64,000 nt of DNA from Mangrovicoccus algicola (GTDB taxonomy: Bacteria > Pseudomonadota > Alphaproteobacteria > Rhodobacterales > Rhodobacteraceae): positions 62,001 through 126,000 of the forward strand of contig NZ_JACVXA010000001.1 in NCBI RefSeq assembly GCF_014903745.1, read 5' to 3'. Each line of letters starts with the position of its first letter. Position 1 is the first letter of the stretch. Shown in pieces: positions 23,718-33,967 of this stretch. Position numbers and translations under genes: made by a program. Under the pieces are notes generated by a model. That model did not search any database, had not been told where the DNA came from, and was given only the letters and a program-made list of their open reading frames with translations.

Positions 23718-24452
23718 ATGCCCGAAGACCGACCCAAGCTGCTTGCCGTTCTGATCGATGCCGACAATGTGCCCGCCGGCTATGCCGAGGCGATCTTCGA
23801 GGAGATCGCCTCGCTGGGCGAGGCATCGGTGCGGCGCATCTACGGCGATTTCGCCCGCGAGGGGCTGAAGACCTGGGCCAAGAAGCTGGCGCGGCTGGCC
23901 ATCGTGCCGATCCATTCGCCCTCCAACACCCGCGGCAAGAACTCCTCGGACATCTCGCTGGTGATCGACGCGATGGACATCCTGCACCAGGGCCGGTTCG
24001 ACGGCTTCGTCCTGGTCTCGTCGGACAGCGATTTCACCCGCCTGGCCAGCCGCGTGCGCGAACAGGGGCTCGATGTCTACGGCATGGGCGAACAGAAGAC
24101 CCCCGAAGCCTTCCGGATGGCCTGCAAGCGATTCATCTACGTGGAGAACCTGGGCGACGAGGGGGCCGAGACCCAGCTGCCGGCAGAACCGGGCGAATCC
24201 GCGCCGGAACCCAAGCGCAAGCTGGCGCCGGTGGATGCGCGCGCGCTGGTGCTGCGGGCGATGGAGGCGATCGACCAGGATGACGAATGGTATTCGCTGG
24301 GCCAGATCGGGCAGCACATCACCGCCGCCAATCCCGATTTCGACCCGCGCACCTATGGCAAGAAGAAGCTGACCGAACTGATCGCGGAGATGCCGATCCT
24401 GGAACTGCGCCGCGGCGCGGGCAACCAGTGGGAGGCGCGGCGGCTGGACTGA
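23718..24452 (+). CDS. NYN-domain ribonuclease-like protein with C-terminal LOTUS/OST-HTH domain
   Basis: A 244-residue protein. The N-terminal NYN (PIN-like) domain (about 8-140) carries the acidic set: D in LIDADNV, D in YGDFAREG, NSSDISLVIDAMD and SSDSDFTRLA, so a metal-dependent RNase is likely. A linker of Glu/Pro is followed by a LOTUS/OST-HTH domain (about 170-240, with EWYSLGQIGQHI and YGKKKLTELI), which binds RNA structures in other systems. ATG 23718 is chosen because GGAAGG lies 9 bases upstream, whereas ATG 23709 directly abuts it. RNA targets unknown. Confidence 0.88.
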   Translation: MPEDRPKLLAVLIDADNVPAGYAEAIFEEIASLGEASVRRIYGDFAREGLKTWAKKLARLAIVPIHSPSNTRGKNSSDISLVIDAMDILHQGRFDGFVLVSSDSDFTRLASRVREQGLDVYGMGEQKTPEAFRMACKRFIYVENLGDEGAETQLPAEPGESAPEPKRKLAPVDARALVLRAMEAIDQDDEWYSLGQIGQHITAANPDFDPRTYGKKKLTELIAEMPILELRRGAGNQWEARRLD

Positions 24453-24529
24453 GCCGCCGCCCGCGCTGGCCACCCGCGCCCGCGCCGCTATCTCTGCGAA
24501 GACCGCAACAGCAACGGATCGCCGCCGTC

Positions 24530-25003
24530 ATGGACTGGACGCTTCTCGCCGCCTATCTCGCCCCCGCCGCAGCCGCCGCCGCGACCGGCATCCTGTTCAA
24601 GCCGGGCAACTGGTACGCCCATCTGGCCAAGCCGCGCTGGACGCCGCCGAACTGGATGTTCCCGACGGTCTGGACGCTGCTCTACGTGCTGATGGCGGTG
24701 GCGGCGGCGCGGGTGGCAAGCCTTGGCGGCGCGCCGCTGGCGCTGGCCCTGTGGTCGCTGCAGATCACGCTCAACGCGATCTGGTCGCCGGTCTTCTTCG
24801 GCCTGCACCACATGCGCGCGGGGCTGGTCATCATCGCGCTGCTGTGGCTCGCCGTGGCGGCCACGCTGATCGGGTTCTGGCAGGCCGATCCGCTGGCCGG
24901 GGCGCTGATGGTCCCCTATCTCGCCTGGGTCAGCGTCGCCGCCGCGCTGAACCGCGCGGTGATCGCGCTCAATCCCGGGCAATCGGCCTGGCGGCTGGGC
25001 TGA
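24530..25003 (+). CDS. tspO: TspO/MBR family tryptophan-rich sensory protein
   Basis: A five-helix outer-membrane or envelope protein of 157 residues that binds and degrades porphyrins. In R. sphaeroides it modulates photosynthesis gene expression. Family motifs are KPGNWYAHLAKPRWTPPNW, FPTVWTLLYVLMA and LWSLQITLNAIWSPVFFGLH; the tryptophan-rich pattern is clear. ATG 24530 gives the standard N-terminus. It converges with the LOG gene. Confidence 0.94.
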   Translation: MDWTLLAAYLAPAAAAAATGILFKPGNWYAHLAKPRWTPPNWMFPTVWTLLYVLMAVAAARVASLGGAPLALALWSLQITLNAIWSPVFFGLHHMRAGLVIIALLWLAVAATLIGFWQADPLAGALMVPYLAWVSVAAALNRAVIALNPGQSAWRLG

Positions 25004-25012
25004 GCGCGCGGC

Positions 25013-25834
25013 TCAGCCCTCCAGCACGATCCGCGCCGCCTCCTCGCCGGTCTCGACGAAACGGAACAGGTCGAGGTCGTCGGCGCCGATCGTGCCCGCG
25101 GCCTCCAGCGCCTCCCAGTTGATGATCGAGCGCCAGAATTCCTCGCCGAACAGCAGGATCGGCACCGGCGCCATGCGCTGGGTCTGGATCAGCGTCATCG
25201 CCTCGAACAGCTCGTCCAGCGTGCCGAACCCGCCCGGAAAGACGGTGATCGCCTTGGCGCGCATCAGGAAATGCATCTTGCGGATGGCGAAGTAATGGAA
25301 ATTGAAGGACAGCTCCGGCGTCACATAGGCGTTGGGCGTGGCCTCGAAGGGCAGCACGATGTTCAGCCCGATCGACTTGCCGCCCGCCTCGTGGGCGCCC
25401 AGGTTGCCCGCCTCCATCACGCCGGGCCCGCCGCCGGTGACGATCACGTTCTCCGTGCCGCCGGATTTCATGCTTTCCAGCGTCATGCGCCGGGCGAAAT
25501 CGCGTGCCTCGTCGTAGAAATGGCTGAGCGCGCCAAGCGCCGGAGTGCGCGCCCTGTCCCGGTCCGCGGGCGCAGGGATGCGGGCGCCGCCGAACATCAC
25601 CACGGTCGAGGTGATCCCCGCCTCGTCCATCAGCATCTGCGGCTTCAGCAGCTCCAGCTGCAGCCGCACCGGGCGCAGCTCCTCGCGCATCAGGAAATCG
25701 GAATCGTCGAAGGCCAGCCGGTAGGTCGGAGACAGCGTCTGCGGCGTCTCCTCCTCGATCATGCTGCGGCGCAGATCCTCGCGGGCGTCGGGGAAGGGAT
25801 GAGCCTTGGGACCTGTCATCTTGGCGTCTTTCAT
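25013..25834 (-). CDS. LOG-family protein (putative nucleoside-monophosphate phosphoribohydrolase)
   Basis: A 273-residue cytosolic protein of the LOG/lysine decarboxylase-like fold. The diagnostic motifs are [13 protein letters not shown] and [12 protein letters not shown]. The family includes cytokinin-activating and nucleotide 5'-monophosphate glycosidases. The long N-terminus of about 70 residues before [10 protein letters not shown] marks the larger LOG subgroup. ATG 25834 follows GGAGGG, while the longer frame up to 25918 lacks such a site. It is divergent from dapD across a short gap. Substrate is not predictable. Confidence 0.85.
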   Translation of the reverse strand: MKDAKMTGPKAHPFPDAREDLRRSMIEEETPQTLSPTYRLAFDDSDFLMREELRPVRLQLELLKPQMLMDEAGITSTVVMFGGARIPAPADRDRARTPALGALSHFYDEARDFARRMTLESMKSGGTENVIVTGGGPGVMEAGNLGAHEAGGKSIGLNIVLPFEATPNAYVTPELSFNFHYFAIRKMHFLMRAKAITVFPGGFGTLDELFEAMTLIQTQRMAPVPILLFGEEFWRSIINWEALEAAGTIGADDLDLFRFVETGEEAARIVLEG

Positions 25835-25911
25835 ATGGATTGCACCCTCCGACCCATAGCCGTATAGCCCGGGGAACCGCGATGCCAGAAGAAACCGCTC
25901 GGAGAGGCCCC

Positions 25912-26739
<828 letters not shown>

Positions 26740-27062
26740 TCCGCGCCGCCTTTCGCGCCGGGACACCGGCGGCACGGGCTTCCCTGCGGGGAGGCCCGTT
26801 TTCGCTTGCGCCCCCGCCGCGGAGGCGCCGGATCGGCGGCATCCCCTCCCTGCAGGGCGCGCACCCGGCGACGGGCCATCCGCACCGCCGCCCCCGCGCC
26901 CGTCATGCCCGGGGCCGCGAACGGCATGCTCCGGCCGATGCCGGCCCGGACCCGCAAGGCAGGCCGGCGAAGGCGATGCCGATCCTGCGCCGCGCGGAAA
27001 CCCGCTGCGCATCGCGCGACCGCCGATCGGCCGGTCTTCTCTTCTTAGCGAAAAAAGGAAAG
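26740..27062. other. Intergenic between dapD and tRNA-Gln
   Basis: A 323-bp gene-free stretch. It holds the dapD terminator (see 26774-26802) and, next to the tRNA, the run of A on the plus strand (27051-27060) that would give a U-rich end to the tRNA transcript. Nothing else is recognisable. Confidence 0.5.
26774..26802 (+). terminator. Intrinsic terminator of dapD
   Basis: The arms ACGGGCTTCCC and GGGGAGGCCCGT pair with one G-U, followed by TTTT. It lies 34 bases after the dapD stop. Confidence 0.75.
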
Positions 27063-27137
27063 TGGCTGGGGTGGTAGGATTCGAACCTACGGTACACGGT
27101 ACCAAAAACCGCTGCCTTACCGCTTGGCTACACCCCA
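27063..27137 (-). tRNA. tRNA-Gln (anticodon UUG)
   Basis: Reading on the minus strand gives a 75-base cloverleaf with encoded CCA. The acceptor is TGGGGTG/CACCCCA, the D-arm includes AGCCAAGCGGTAAGGC, the anticodon loop is TTTTGGT with anticodon TTG between stems GCGGT and ACCGT, and the T-arm has GGTTCGAATCC. The discriminator G, the U1 start and the UUG anticodon are those of bacterial glutamine tRNA. Confidence 0.96.
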
Positions 27138-27240
27138 ACAGTGGAGGCGGATTTACTGGGTCGGGCCGGGGGGCGCAAGGGGCGAAACGCATTTTTTTCG
27201 CGGAAACCGCCCCCGTCGCCCCCTGCCCTCGCGTCAGCGG

Positions 27241-28074
27241 TCAGACCCGCAGCGGATCGGCCTTGGCGAGGTCGTCGAAGGCCTTGAGCGACGCGACCAG
27301 CGCCGCCATCCGGTCCAGCGGGATCATGTTCGGACCATCCGAGGGCGCGGTATCGGGCGCCTCGTGGGTCTCGATGAAGACCGCCGCGATGCCCAGGCTG
27401 ACAGCCGCGCGCGCCATCACCGGGGCGAATTCGCGCTGCCCGCCGGAGGAGCCGCCCTGCCCGCCGGGCTGCTGCACCGAATGGGTGGCATCCATCACCA
27501 CCGGATAGCCGGTCTTCATCATGGTCGGCAGGCTGCGCATGTCGGCGACCAGGGTGTTGTACCCGAAGGAGGCGCCGCGTTCGGTCAGCAGGATCCGCTC
27601 ATTGCCGGTGCTCTCCACCTTGGAGATGACGTTGGGCATGTCCCAGGGCGCCAGGAACTGGCCCTTCTTGATGTTGACCACCGCGCCGGTCTCGCCCGCG
27701 GCCAGCAGCAGGTCGGTCTGGCGGCACAGGAAGGCGGGGATCTGGATGATGTCGACCTGCTTGGCCGCCTGCTCGCACTGTTCCTCGTTGTGGATGTCGG
27801 TCAGGGTCGGACAGCCGATGCGCTCGCGCACTTCCGACATGATGTCCAGGCCGGCCTCCAGCCCCAGGCCGCGGCGGCCCTTCAGAGAGGTGCGGTTGGC
27901 CTTGTCGTAGGAGGCCTTGAAGACATAGCCCACGCCCGCCTCGGCGCAGGCCGCGGCCATGGACTCGGCGATCATCAGCGCGTGATCGAGGGATTCCAGC
28001 TGGCAGGGCCCGGCGATGACGGTCAGCGGCGCGTCATTGCCGATGGCCAGGTTTCCGACGGATATGGTTTTCAT
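27241..28074 (-). CDS. kdsA: 3-deoxy-D-manno-octulosonate 8-phosphate synthase
   Basis: Condenses phosphoenolpyruvate with arabinose 5-phosphate to give KDO-8-phosphate for the LPS inner core. The 277 residues are typical. Family motifs are VIAGPCQLES, FKASYDKANRTS, IQIPAFLCRQTDLL, ERGASFGYNTLV, VMDATHSVQQPGG and FIETHEAPDTAPSDGPNM. It is a single gene on the minus strand, upstream of the nhaA tail. The protein shows this is a Gram-negative with KDO-containing LPS. Confidence 0.97.
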   Translation of the reverse strand: MKTISVGNLAIGNDAPLTVIAGPCQLESLDHALMIAESMAAACAEAGVGYVFKASYDKANRTSLKGRRGLGLEAGLDIMSEVRERIGCPTLTDIHNEEQCEQAAKQVDIIQIPAFLCRQTDLLLAAGETGAVVNIKKGQFLAPWDMPNVISKVESTGNERILLTERGASFGYNTLVADMRSLPTMMKTGYPVVMDATHSVQQPGGQGGSSGGQREFAPVMARAAVSLGIAAVFIETHEAPDTAPSDGPNMIPLDRMAALVASLKAFDDLAKADPLRV

Positions 28075-28173
28075 CAGCTTCTTACCTGTTCCTTCAGGGC
28101 GGGGACGGAATGTGAGTGCCCCCGCTAGATACCAGCAATTGCCGCGAAGGCCACGGCTGTCCTTGCCCGTGGC

Positions 28174-29433
28174 TCAATCGCGGCGGCGCACCCGCGTCAC
28201 CCGCCCCGCGACGATGGCGAGGATCGCGGCGGCAAAGCTCAGCAGCGCCCCCATCTTGGCGGCATCCTGCACCTCGCCGCCCTCGAAGGCGACCGTGGCG
28301 ATGAACAGCGACACGGTGAAGCCGATCGCCGAGACGCAGCCGATCACCGCCAGGTCGACGATGCGCATCCCCTCGGGCAGGCCCAGCCCCAGCGGCCGCG
28401 CCGCCAGCCAGCCGAAAAGCGTGACCCCCAGCGGCTTGCCGATCACCAGCCCCAGGAAGACCAGCAGCGTCGCCGGGCCGACGGCGTTGAACTCCACCCC
28501 GGCATTGACCAGTCCGAAGAAGAACAGCACGACCTCGACCGGGTATTTCAGCGCGTGTTCCAGCGCGTTGAGCTGGTCGTGCAGGTGGCACTCGGCATCC
28601 GCGAAGAACCCGAAGGCGCGGTCGGCATGCGGGATCGCGGGGATCACCGGCAGAAGTCCCAGCGCCGGATGCAGCCCGGCCTGCTGGAACCCGTACCAGC
28701 TCAGGCAGCCGGCCACCGCATAGGGCCAGAAGCCCAGCTTCAGCCGCACCCAGGTCGAATGCACCCGCAGCTGGTCGCCGCGATCCATCCGCCGGGGCAA
28801 TTCGTTGAACAGGAGGAAAACCGCGGCAGCCGCGGCGATCGACAGCAGCAGCCATTCCGGCGCCAGCTCGCCCGAGGGGTAGAACACCGCCAGGATGATC
28901 AGCCCCGCCGCGTCATCGGCGATGGCCAGGAGCAGCAGGAAGCGTACCGCAGGGTGTCCCGCGCCGAAGACGATGCGTCCGACCAGGTAGGAAAAGGCGA
29001 TGTCGGTGGCGGTGGGAATGGCCCAGCCGTGCGCGACCGCGTCATAGGTTTCCGATCCCATCACGGCGGCCAGGCCCAGATAGACCATGACAGGCCCCGC
29101 CATGCCGCCGGCGGTGGCGAAAAGCGGCGTCGCCGCCTTCTTGCCGCGCAGCGATCCGTCCTTGAGGATCACCGCCTCCCAGACCTCCTTGGCGGCGATG
29201 GCGAAGAACAGCGCCATCAGCACGTCATTGACGAGATAATGCAGCGTCAGCGTGCGGTGGACATGCCCCTCGGCATCCTCATGCGGATGGCCGATGAAGA
29301 AATCCCCGGCGATGACGTATTCGACGAAGTCGTGATAGCTGTGCGGATGGATGTTCACCCAGACCAGCGCGATCAGCGCGCCGCCGATCAGTAGCAGCGA
29401 ATACTCGCTGATGAAGTCCCAGACCCGGTACAT
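28174..29433 (-). CDS. nhaA: Na+/H+ antiporter NhaA
   Basis: An inner-membrane exchanger of 419 residues with about 12 helices that extrudes Na+ in exchange for H+. AIADDAAGLIILAVFY carries the paired aspartates of the ion site (IADDA), and WAIPTATDIAFSY is the conserved unwound helix IV region. The N-terminal about 100 residues (with HDFVEYVIAGDFFIGHPHEDAEGH) are a variant of the larger NhaA subgroup with an acidic, histidine-rich insert. Start ATG 29433. Confidence 0.93.
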   Translation of the reverse strand: MYRVWDFISEYSLLLIGGALIALVWVNIHPHSYHDFVEYVIAGDFFIGHPHEDAEGHVHRTLTLHYLVNDVLMALFFAIAAKEVWEAVILKDGSLRGKKAATPLFATAGGMAGPVMVYLGLAAVMGSETYDAVAHGWAIPTATDIAFSYLVGRIVFGAGHPAVRFLLLLAIADDAAGLIILAVFYPSGELAPEWLLLSIAAAAAVFLLFNELPRRMDRGDQLRVHSTWVRLKLGFWPYAVAGCLSWYGFQQAGLHPALGLLPVIPAIPHADRAFGFFADAECHLHDQLNALEHALKYPVEVVLFFFGLVNAGVEFNAVGPATLLVFLGLVIGKPLGVTLFGWLAARPLGLGLPEGMRIVDLAVIGCVSAIGFTVSLFIATVAFEGGEVQDAAKMGALLSFAAAILAIVAGRVTRVRRRD

Positions 29434-29516
29434 TGTGGTCTCCCGCCTGTGCGCGGATGAATCCTAGGGGGCGGAGGCGGGGTCGGCAAGCGGCGAGCAT
29501 GCCGCCCCCTGCCCGC

Positions 29517-30875
29517 TCACGGGTCGAGGATCTTGCCGGGATTGAGGATGCCCTGCGGGTCCAGCGCGGCCTTGATGCGGCGCATCACGCCGAGGGCCGG
29601 GCCGTGCTCGGCCTGCATATAGGCCTTCTTTCCCAGGCCGACCCCATGTTCGCCGGTGGCGGTGCCGCCGGCCTCCAGCGCCATGGCGATCAGCCGGGCA
29701 TGCAGCCCGCTCACGACCTGCTGTTCCTGCGGTCCGTCGAACAGCATCACCAGGTGGAAGTTGCCGTCGCCCACATGGCCGTGCAGCGGCGCGACGATCC
29801 CCGCGGCGGCGATCTCCGCCTGGATGGCGGCAATCACCCGCGGCAGCGCCGAGACCGGCACGCAGACATCCGTGGACAGGCTGAGCGCCCCGGGACGCAG
29901 CGCCCGCGCGGCATAAAGCGCGGAATGGCGCAGCTTCCACAGGGCGGTGGCCGCCTCGGGCGTTGCGCAGGGCACGGCCGCGGCGCCATGGCCCTCGGCC
30001 AGATCCCCGAAGATCTCCAGATCGCTTGCGACCTGGTCCGGGCTGCCGGCCATCTCGATCATCAGCGTCGCGGTCTCGGGATGGGCGGTGCCGTTATAGG
30101 CGTTGATCGCCTGCATCTGCAGCCCGTCGAGCAGCTCGATCCGGTTCAGGGCCAGCCCGCATTGCAGGGCCTCGACCACGGTTTCGGTGGCCGCGCCGAT
30201 ATCGGCGAAACTGTAGAGCCCGGCGGCCGTCTGCTCGGGAATGCCCGCCAGGCGCAGCGTGACCTCGGTGATGATCCCCAGCGTGCCCTCGGCCCCGGTG
30301 AACAGCCCCGTCAGGTCGTAGCCCGAGGAGGATTTGCGCGCCCGCCCGCCGGTGCGGATCACCTCGCCATCGGCGAGGACCACCGTCAGGCCCAGGATGC
30401 GGTCGCGCATCGTGCCATGGCGGACGGTCATCGTGCCCGAGGCCCGCGTCGAGGCCAGCCCTCCCATCGTGGCATGCGTGCCCACGTCGATCGGCAGGAA
30501 CAGCCCCGTGTCGCGCAGATGCGCGTTGAGCTGCTGGCGGGTGCAGCCGGCCTCGACCGTGGCATCCATGTCGGGGGCCGAGACGCGCAGGATGCCGGTC
30601 ATCCGCGTCAGATCCAGCGACAGCCCGCCCGCCACCGCCTGGGTCTGGCCCTCGATCGACGATCCGTGGCCGAAGGCGGTAACCGGGAAGCGATGCGCAT
30701 GGCAGACCGCCAGGGCGGCCGAGACCTCTGCGGTGCTCTCGGCGAAGAACACCGCCTCGGGCGGGGCGGCGGGATGCCAGCTGTCGCCGGCCCCGTGCTG
30801 GTCGCGGATCGCGCGTCCGGTCTCGATCCGGCCGGGAAAGCGGGCGGCAAGGGCGGCGATCGCGGGATGGGACAT
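29517..30875 (-). CDS. FAD-binding D-lactate/glycolate dehydrogenase (DLD/GlcD type)
   Basis: A 452-residue flavoenzyme of the VAO superfamily that oxidises a 2-hydroxy acid, probably D-lactate, with cytochrome c or quinone as acceptor. The FAD domain has VTAFGHGSSIEGQTQAVAGGLSLDL, DVGTHATMGGLASTRASGTMTVRHGTM and GRARKSSSGYDLTGLFTGAEGTLGIITEV. The C-terminal substrate domain has HGHVGDGNFH and GEHGVGLGKK, which supply the catalytic histidines. No signal peptide is visible. It lies 74 bases after the LLM monooxygenase gene, so the two may be cotranscribed. Confidence 0.92.
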   Translation of the reverse strand: MSHPAIAALAARFPGRIETGRAIRDQHGAGDSWHPAAPPEAVFFAESTAEVSAALAVCHAHRFPVTAFGHGSSIEGQTQAVAGGLSLDLTRMTGILRVSAPDMDATVEAGCTRQQLNAHLRDTGLFLPIDVGTHATMGGLASTRASGTMTVRHGTMRDRILGLTVVLADGEVIRTGGRARKSSSGYDLTGLFTGAEGTLGIITEVTLRLAGIPEQTAAGLYSFADIGAATETVVEALQCGLALNRIELLDGLQMQAINAYNGTAHPETATLMIEMAGSPDQVASDLEIFGDLAEGHGAAAVPCATPEAATALWKLRHSALYAARALRPGALSLSTDVCVPVSALPRVIAAIQAEIAAAGIVAPLHGHVGDGNFHLVMLFDGPQEQQVVSGLHARLIAMALEAGGTATGEHGVGLGKKAYMQAEHGPALGVMRRIKAALDPQGILNPGKILDP

Positions 30876-30949
30876 CGGCAGGCTCCGGCAGCAGGAGGCG
30901 CCGGGTCAGGCCCGGCGCGGGACGGTGTACAGCGGCAGCGGCGGAAAGG

Positions 30950-32305
30950 CTACTCCGCCGCCCGGCGGGCCGCGGCGTAGCGGTTGACCGGCCAGGACAG
31001 CCCCAGATTGCCGCGCAACGTATCCGCCTCGTATTCGGTCCGGAAGAGCCCGCGGCGCTGCAGCTCGGGCACCACCAGGCGGGTGAAGTCCCGCAGCGAG
31101 GCCGGGAGCGTCGGGCACATCAGGATGAAGCCGTCCGCGGCCTCCGCCTCGAACCATTCCTGCATGAAATCGGCAACCTCCAGATAGCTGCCGGTCAGCC
31201 CGTTGCCGGTATGCTGGCGCGCGTAATGCGTCACCAGCTCGCGCAGCGTATGGCCCTGTTCGACGAATTCCTTCACCTCCTGGAACATCGCGACCGAGCC
31301 CTTGGCCTTCCGGGGCATGCGCTCCATCGGGAAGGGGGCGTCCAGATCGGCCCCGTGCAGGTCGGTTTCCAGGAATTCCTGCAGCATCAGCAGCCCCACC
31401 TCGGGATGCATCAGATCGACCATCTCCTGCGCGCGGGCCTCGGCCTCGGCGCGGGTCTCGCCGGTATTGATGACGATGCCCGGCATGATCTTCAGGTCGT
31501 TCGGATCGCGGCCGTATCTGGCCATCCGCCCCTTCACGTCCTTGTAGAAGGCGGCGTTCTTGTCGATGTTCGAGGCCAGCGAGAACACGATCTCGGCGGT
31601 GCGCGCGGCCAGTTCGCGGCCCCTCTCGGATCCGCCGGCCTGGGCGATGACCGGGCGGCCCTGCGGCGTGCGGGCGATGTTCAGGGGGCCGCGCACCTGG
31701 AAATGGTCGCCCGCATGATCCAGCTGATGCAGCTTCCCGGGGTCGTGATACATGCCGCTGGCCCGGTCGAGCAGCAGCGCGTCATCCTCCCAGCTGTCCC
31801 ACAGGCCGAAGACCACGTCGAGGAATTCCTCGCCGCGCGCATAGCGGTCCGCATGCGGGTCCAGACCCTGGCGGTTGTAGTTGTAGCCGGTCTCGTCATG
31901 ATCCGAGGTGACGACGTTCCAGCAGATCCGCCCCTTCGAGATATGGTCGGCCGAGGCATAGAGCCGGGCGATGTTGTAGGGTTCGTAATAGCTGGTGGAG
32001 GCGGTGGCGACGAAGCCCAGCTTCTGGGTCACCATCGAGAGCGCGGTGATCGCGGTGATCGGCTCGAAACGGTTCATCTTGGTGGGCTGCCGGGCCAGCG
32101 CCTCGGGATGGCCCACCGCCGCGGCGGGACTGTCGGCGAAGAACATGAAATCGAGCTTGGCCGCCTCGGAGATCCGCGCCACCTCGGCCAGATGCGAGAT
32201 GTCGTTGGCGCCGTTGACATCCGAGTCGGGGTGCAGCCAGGCCGCCGGATGGAAGCCGAAGGTATAGACGAAAGTGCCGAGGTGAAGCCTGTCGCTGCGT
32301 GCCAT
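30950..32305 (-). CDS. LLM-class FMN monooxygenase (NtaA/SnaA/DszA family)
   Basis: A 451-residue flavin-dependent monooxygenase component of the nitrilotriacetate / sulfur-compound oxygenase family, using FMNH2 from a partner reductase. It opens LGTFVYTFGFHPAAWLHP. Later signatures are FMFFADSP, FVATASTSYYEPYNIARLYASADHISKGRICWNVVTS, and AQAGGSERGRELAARTAE, typical of NtaA. GGAG precedes ATG 32305; the frame continues upstream without support. No reductase gene is beside it, so the substrate (an organosulfur compound or aminocarboxylate) cannot be told. Confidence 0.9.
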   Translation of the reverse strand: MARSDRLHLGTFVYTFGFHPAAWLHPDSDVNGANDISHLAEVARISEAAKLDFMFFADSPAAAVGHPEALARQPTKMNRFEPITAITALSMVTQKLGFVATASTSYYEPYNIARLYASADHISKGRICWNVVTSDHDETGYNYNRQGLDPHADRYARGEEFLDVVFGLWDSWEDDALLLDRASGMYHDPGKLHQLDHAGDHFQVRGPLNIARTPQGRPVIAQAGGSERGRELAARTAEIVFSLASNIDKNAAFYKDVKGRMARYGRDPNDLKIMPGIVINTGETRAEAEARAQEMVDLMHPEVGLLMLQEFLETDLHGADLDAPFPMERMPRKAKGSVAMFQEVKEFVEQGHTLRELVTHYARQHTGNGLTGSYLEVADFMQEWFEAEAADGFILMCPTLPASLRDFTRLVVPELQRRGLFRTEYEADTLRGNLGLSWPVNRYAAARRAAE

Positions 32306-32404
32306 CGGGGATCTCCTGCGCGGCCGGGGAAGCAATCGGCACCGAGTATGCCGCGCCGGGCCGCGCGGACAAGCCGTGCCGCGCTGCAATCCGGTTCAGT
32401 TTTT

Positions 32405-33967
32405 CTAAAGCATGCTCTGCTGGGCGGGCTCTTCCTCGGCGGCGGTGGCCGGGGACAGCGCCATCGGCGGCGGCGGCGCCTTCAGGTCGGCGATGGACAG
32501 CCCGTCCTTCGGCTTGGCCAGCCGGTAGCGCGTGACCCAATGAAGCCGGTCCTCGGCGCGGGTGATGGCAACATAGGCCAGGCGTTTCCACAGGGGCAGC
32601 CCCGCCTCGCTGCGCCCGGCCCGCGCCGCGGCATAGATATCGGGCGAGAAGACCTGCACCTCGGGCCATTGCGAGCCCTGCGCCTTGTGGATCGTCACCG
32701 CCGCCCCGTGCAGGAAACTGGCCCCCATCCGCGCGGCGGAGGCGATCAGCGGCTCGTCTTCCTCGGGCTGTTCGATCTTGATGATCGAGGCGGCCGAGAC
32801 CTGCGGATCGGGCGCACCCAGGACATGCAGCCGGGCAAAGCCGGGCTTCTGCCCCTGCCCCAGGAAGATCACCTGCGCCCCCTTGATCAGGCCCCGCGCC
32901 TCGAGGTCCAGGCGCTTCTTGCGGTGCTTCAGCGGCAATTCGATCCCGTCGCAGATCAGCGGTTCGCCGGGCAAAAGCCCCGCCTCGGGCACGCCATGGG
33001 CGCCGCGGAAGGCGGTGATCAGCCGGACGCGGGTATTGTTGCGCCAGCACAGCACCGGCGAACGGGCCATCAGGTCGCAATCGACGCGCTCGGCCACCAC
33101 GACGCGGTCGTCGCGCCGCGCCGCCTGTTCGATCATCCGCTCGAATTCGTCGAATCCCAGATCGGGCTCGCCCAGCGCATGCGCGAGATCGAGGATCGGG
33201 CTGTCGCCCTCCTGGCGGTGGATGCGGCTGAGCGTGACGCGGGCAGGCGCGGGCAGCCGGTCGAAGACCATCTCGCCCGACAGGCCCACCGGGGCCAGCT
33301 GCGCGGGATCGCCGAACAGAACCAGGGTCGGGAAGATTTCCTTGAGATCCTCGAACTGGCGTTCATCCAGCATGGAGCTTTCGTCGACGAAACCGATATC
33401 CAGCGGGTCCTCGCGGCGTTTCCAGCCCGAGATGAAGTCCGAACCGCGCAATCCCACCGCCGCCATCGCCCCGGGGATGGACTGATGCAGGTCGAAGAAG
33501 GCCTTGGCCCGGTCCAGCGCCTCGGGCGTGATGCCTTCCAGCTCGGGCTTGGTCCGGCTCTGCCCGGCCAGCCATTCGGCGATCTGTTCGTATTCGGGGT
33601 TGTAGACCGGGGTATACAGGATGCGGTGGATCGTGGTGGCGGGCACGCCGCGCAGCCGCAGGACCGAAGCCGCCTTGTTCGTCGGGGCCAGGATCGCCAG
33701 GGTGCGGCGGTCCTTGCTGCGCTTGGGCTCGTAATCGCCGCTGACGATATCGACGCCGCTTTCCTTGAGCTTCCGGTAGATCTGCGACAGCAGCAGGGTC
33801 TTGCCCGACCCGGCCTTGCCCAGCACCGCGATGGCGGTGGTTTCATCGGTCGGCAGGCCCGCCTGCCCGGCCTCCAGGTCGATGCCCGCGCCGTCGAGCG
33901 CGGCGGCGACATGGGCAAGGGCGGCTTCCTGATCGGAAGAGAGCGTCGGGGAGGGGGTCGGCTGCAT
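32405..33967 (-). CDS. RecD/UvrD_C_2-type ATP-dependent DNA helicase
   Basis: A 520-residue superfamily 1 helicase of the RecD-like type found alone in alphaproteobacteria. Walker A is G50-K-A-G-S-G-K-T57. Walker B-like GFVDESSML, LFGDPAQLAPVG, and the C-terminal UvrD_C_2 motif AAVTIHKAQGSQW and LAYVAITRAEDRLHWV are all intact. No nuclease domain is visible. Its role in repair or recombination is inferred from the family only. Confidence 0.92.
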   Translation of the reverse strand: MQPTPSPTLSSDQEAALAHVAAALDGAGIDLEAGQAGLPTDETTAIAVLGKAGSGKTLLLSQIYRKLKESGVDIVSGDYEPKRSKDRRTLAILAPTNKAASVLRLRGVPATTIHRILYTPVYNPEYEQIAEWLAGQSRTKPELEGITPEALDRAKAFFDLHQSIPGAMAAVGLRGSDFISGWKRREDPLDIGFVDESSMLDERQFEDLKEIFPTLVLFGDPAQLAPVGLSGEMVFDRLPAPARVTLSRIHRQEGDSPILDLAHALGEPDLGFDEFERMIEQAARRDDRVVVAERVDCDLMARSPVLCWRNNTRVRLITAFRGAHGVPEAGLLPGEPLICDGIELPLKHRKKRLDLEARGLIKGAQVIFLGQGQKPGFARLHVLGAPDPQVSAASIIKIEQPEEDEPLIASAARMGASFLHGAAVTIHKAQGSQWPEVQVFSPDIYAAARAGRSEAGLPLWKRLAYVAITRAEDRLHWVTRYRLAKPKDGLSIADLKAPPPPMALSPATAAEEEPAQQSML

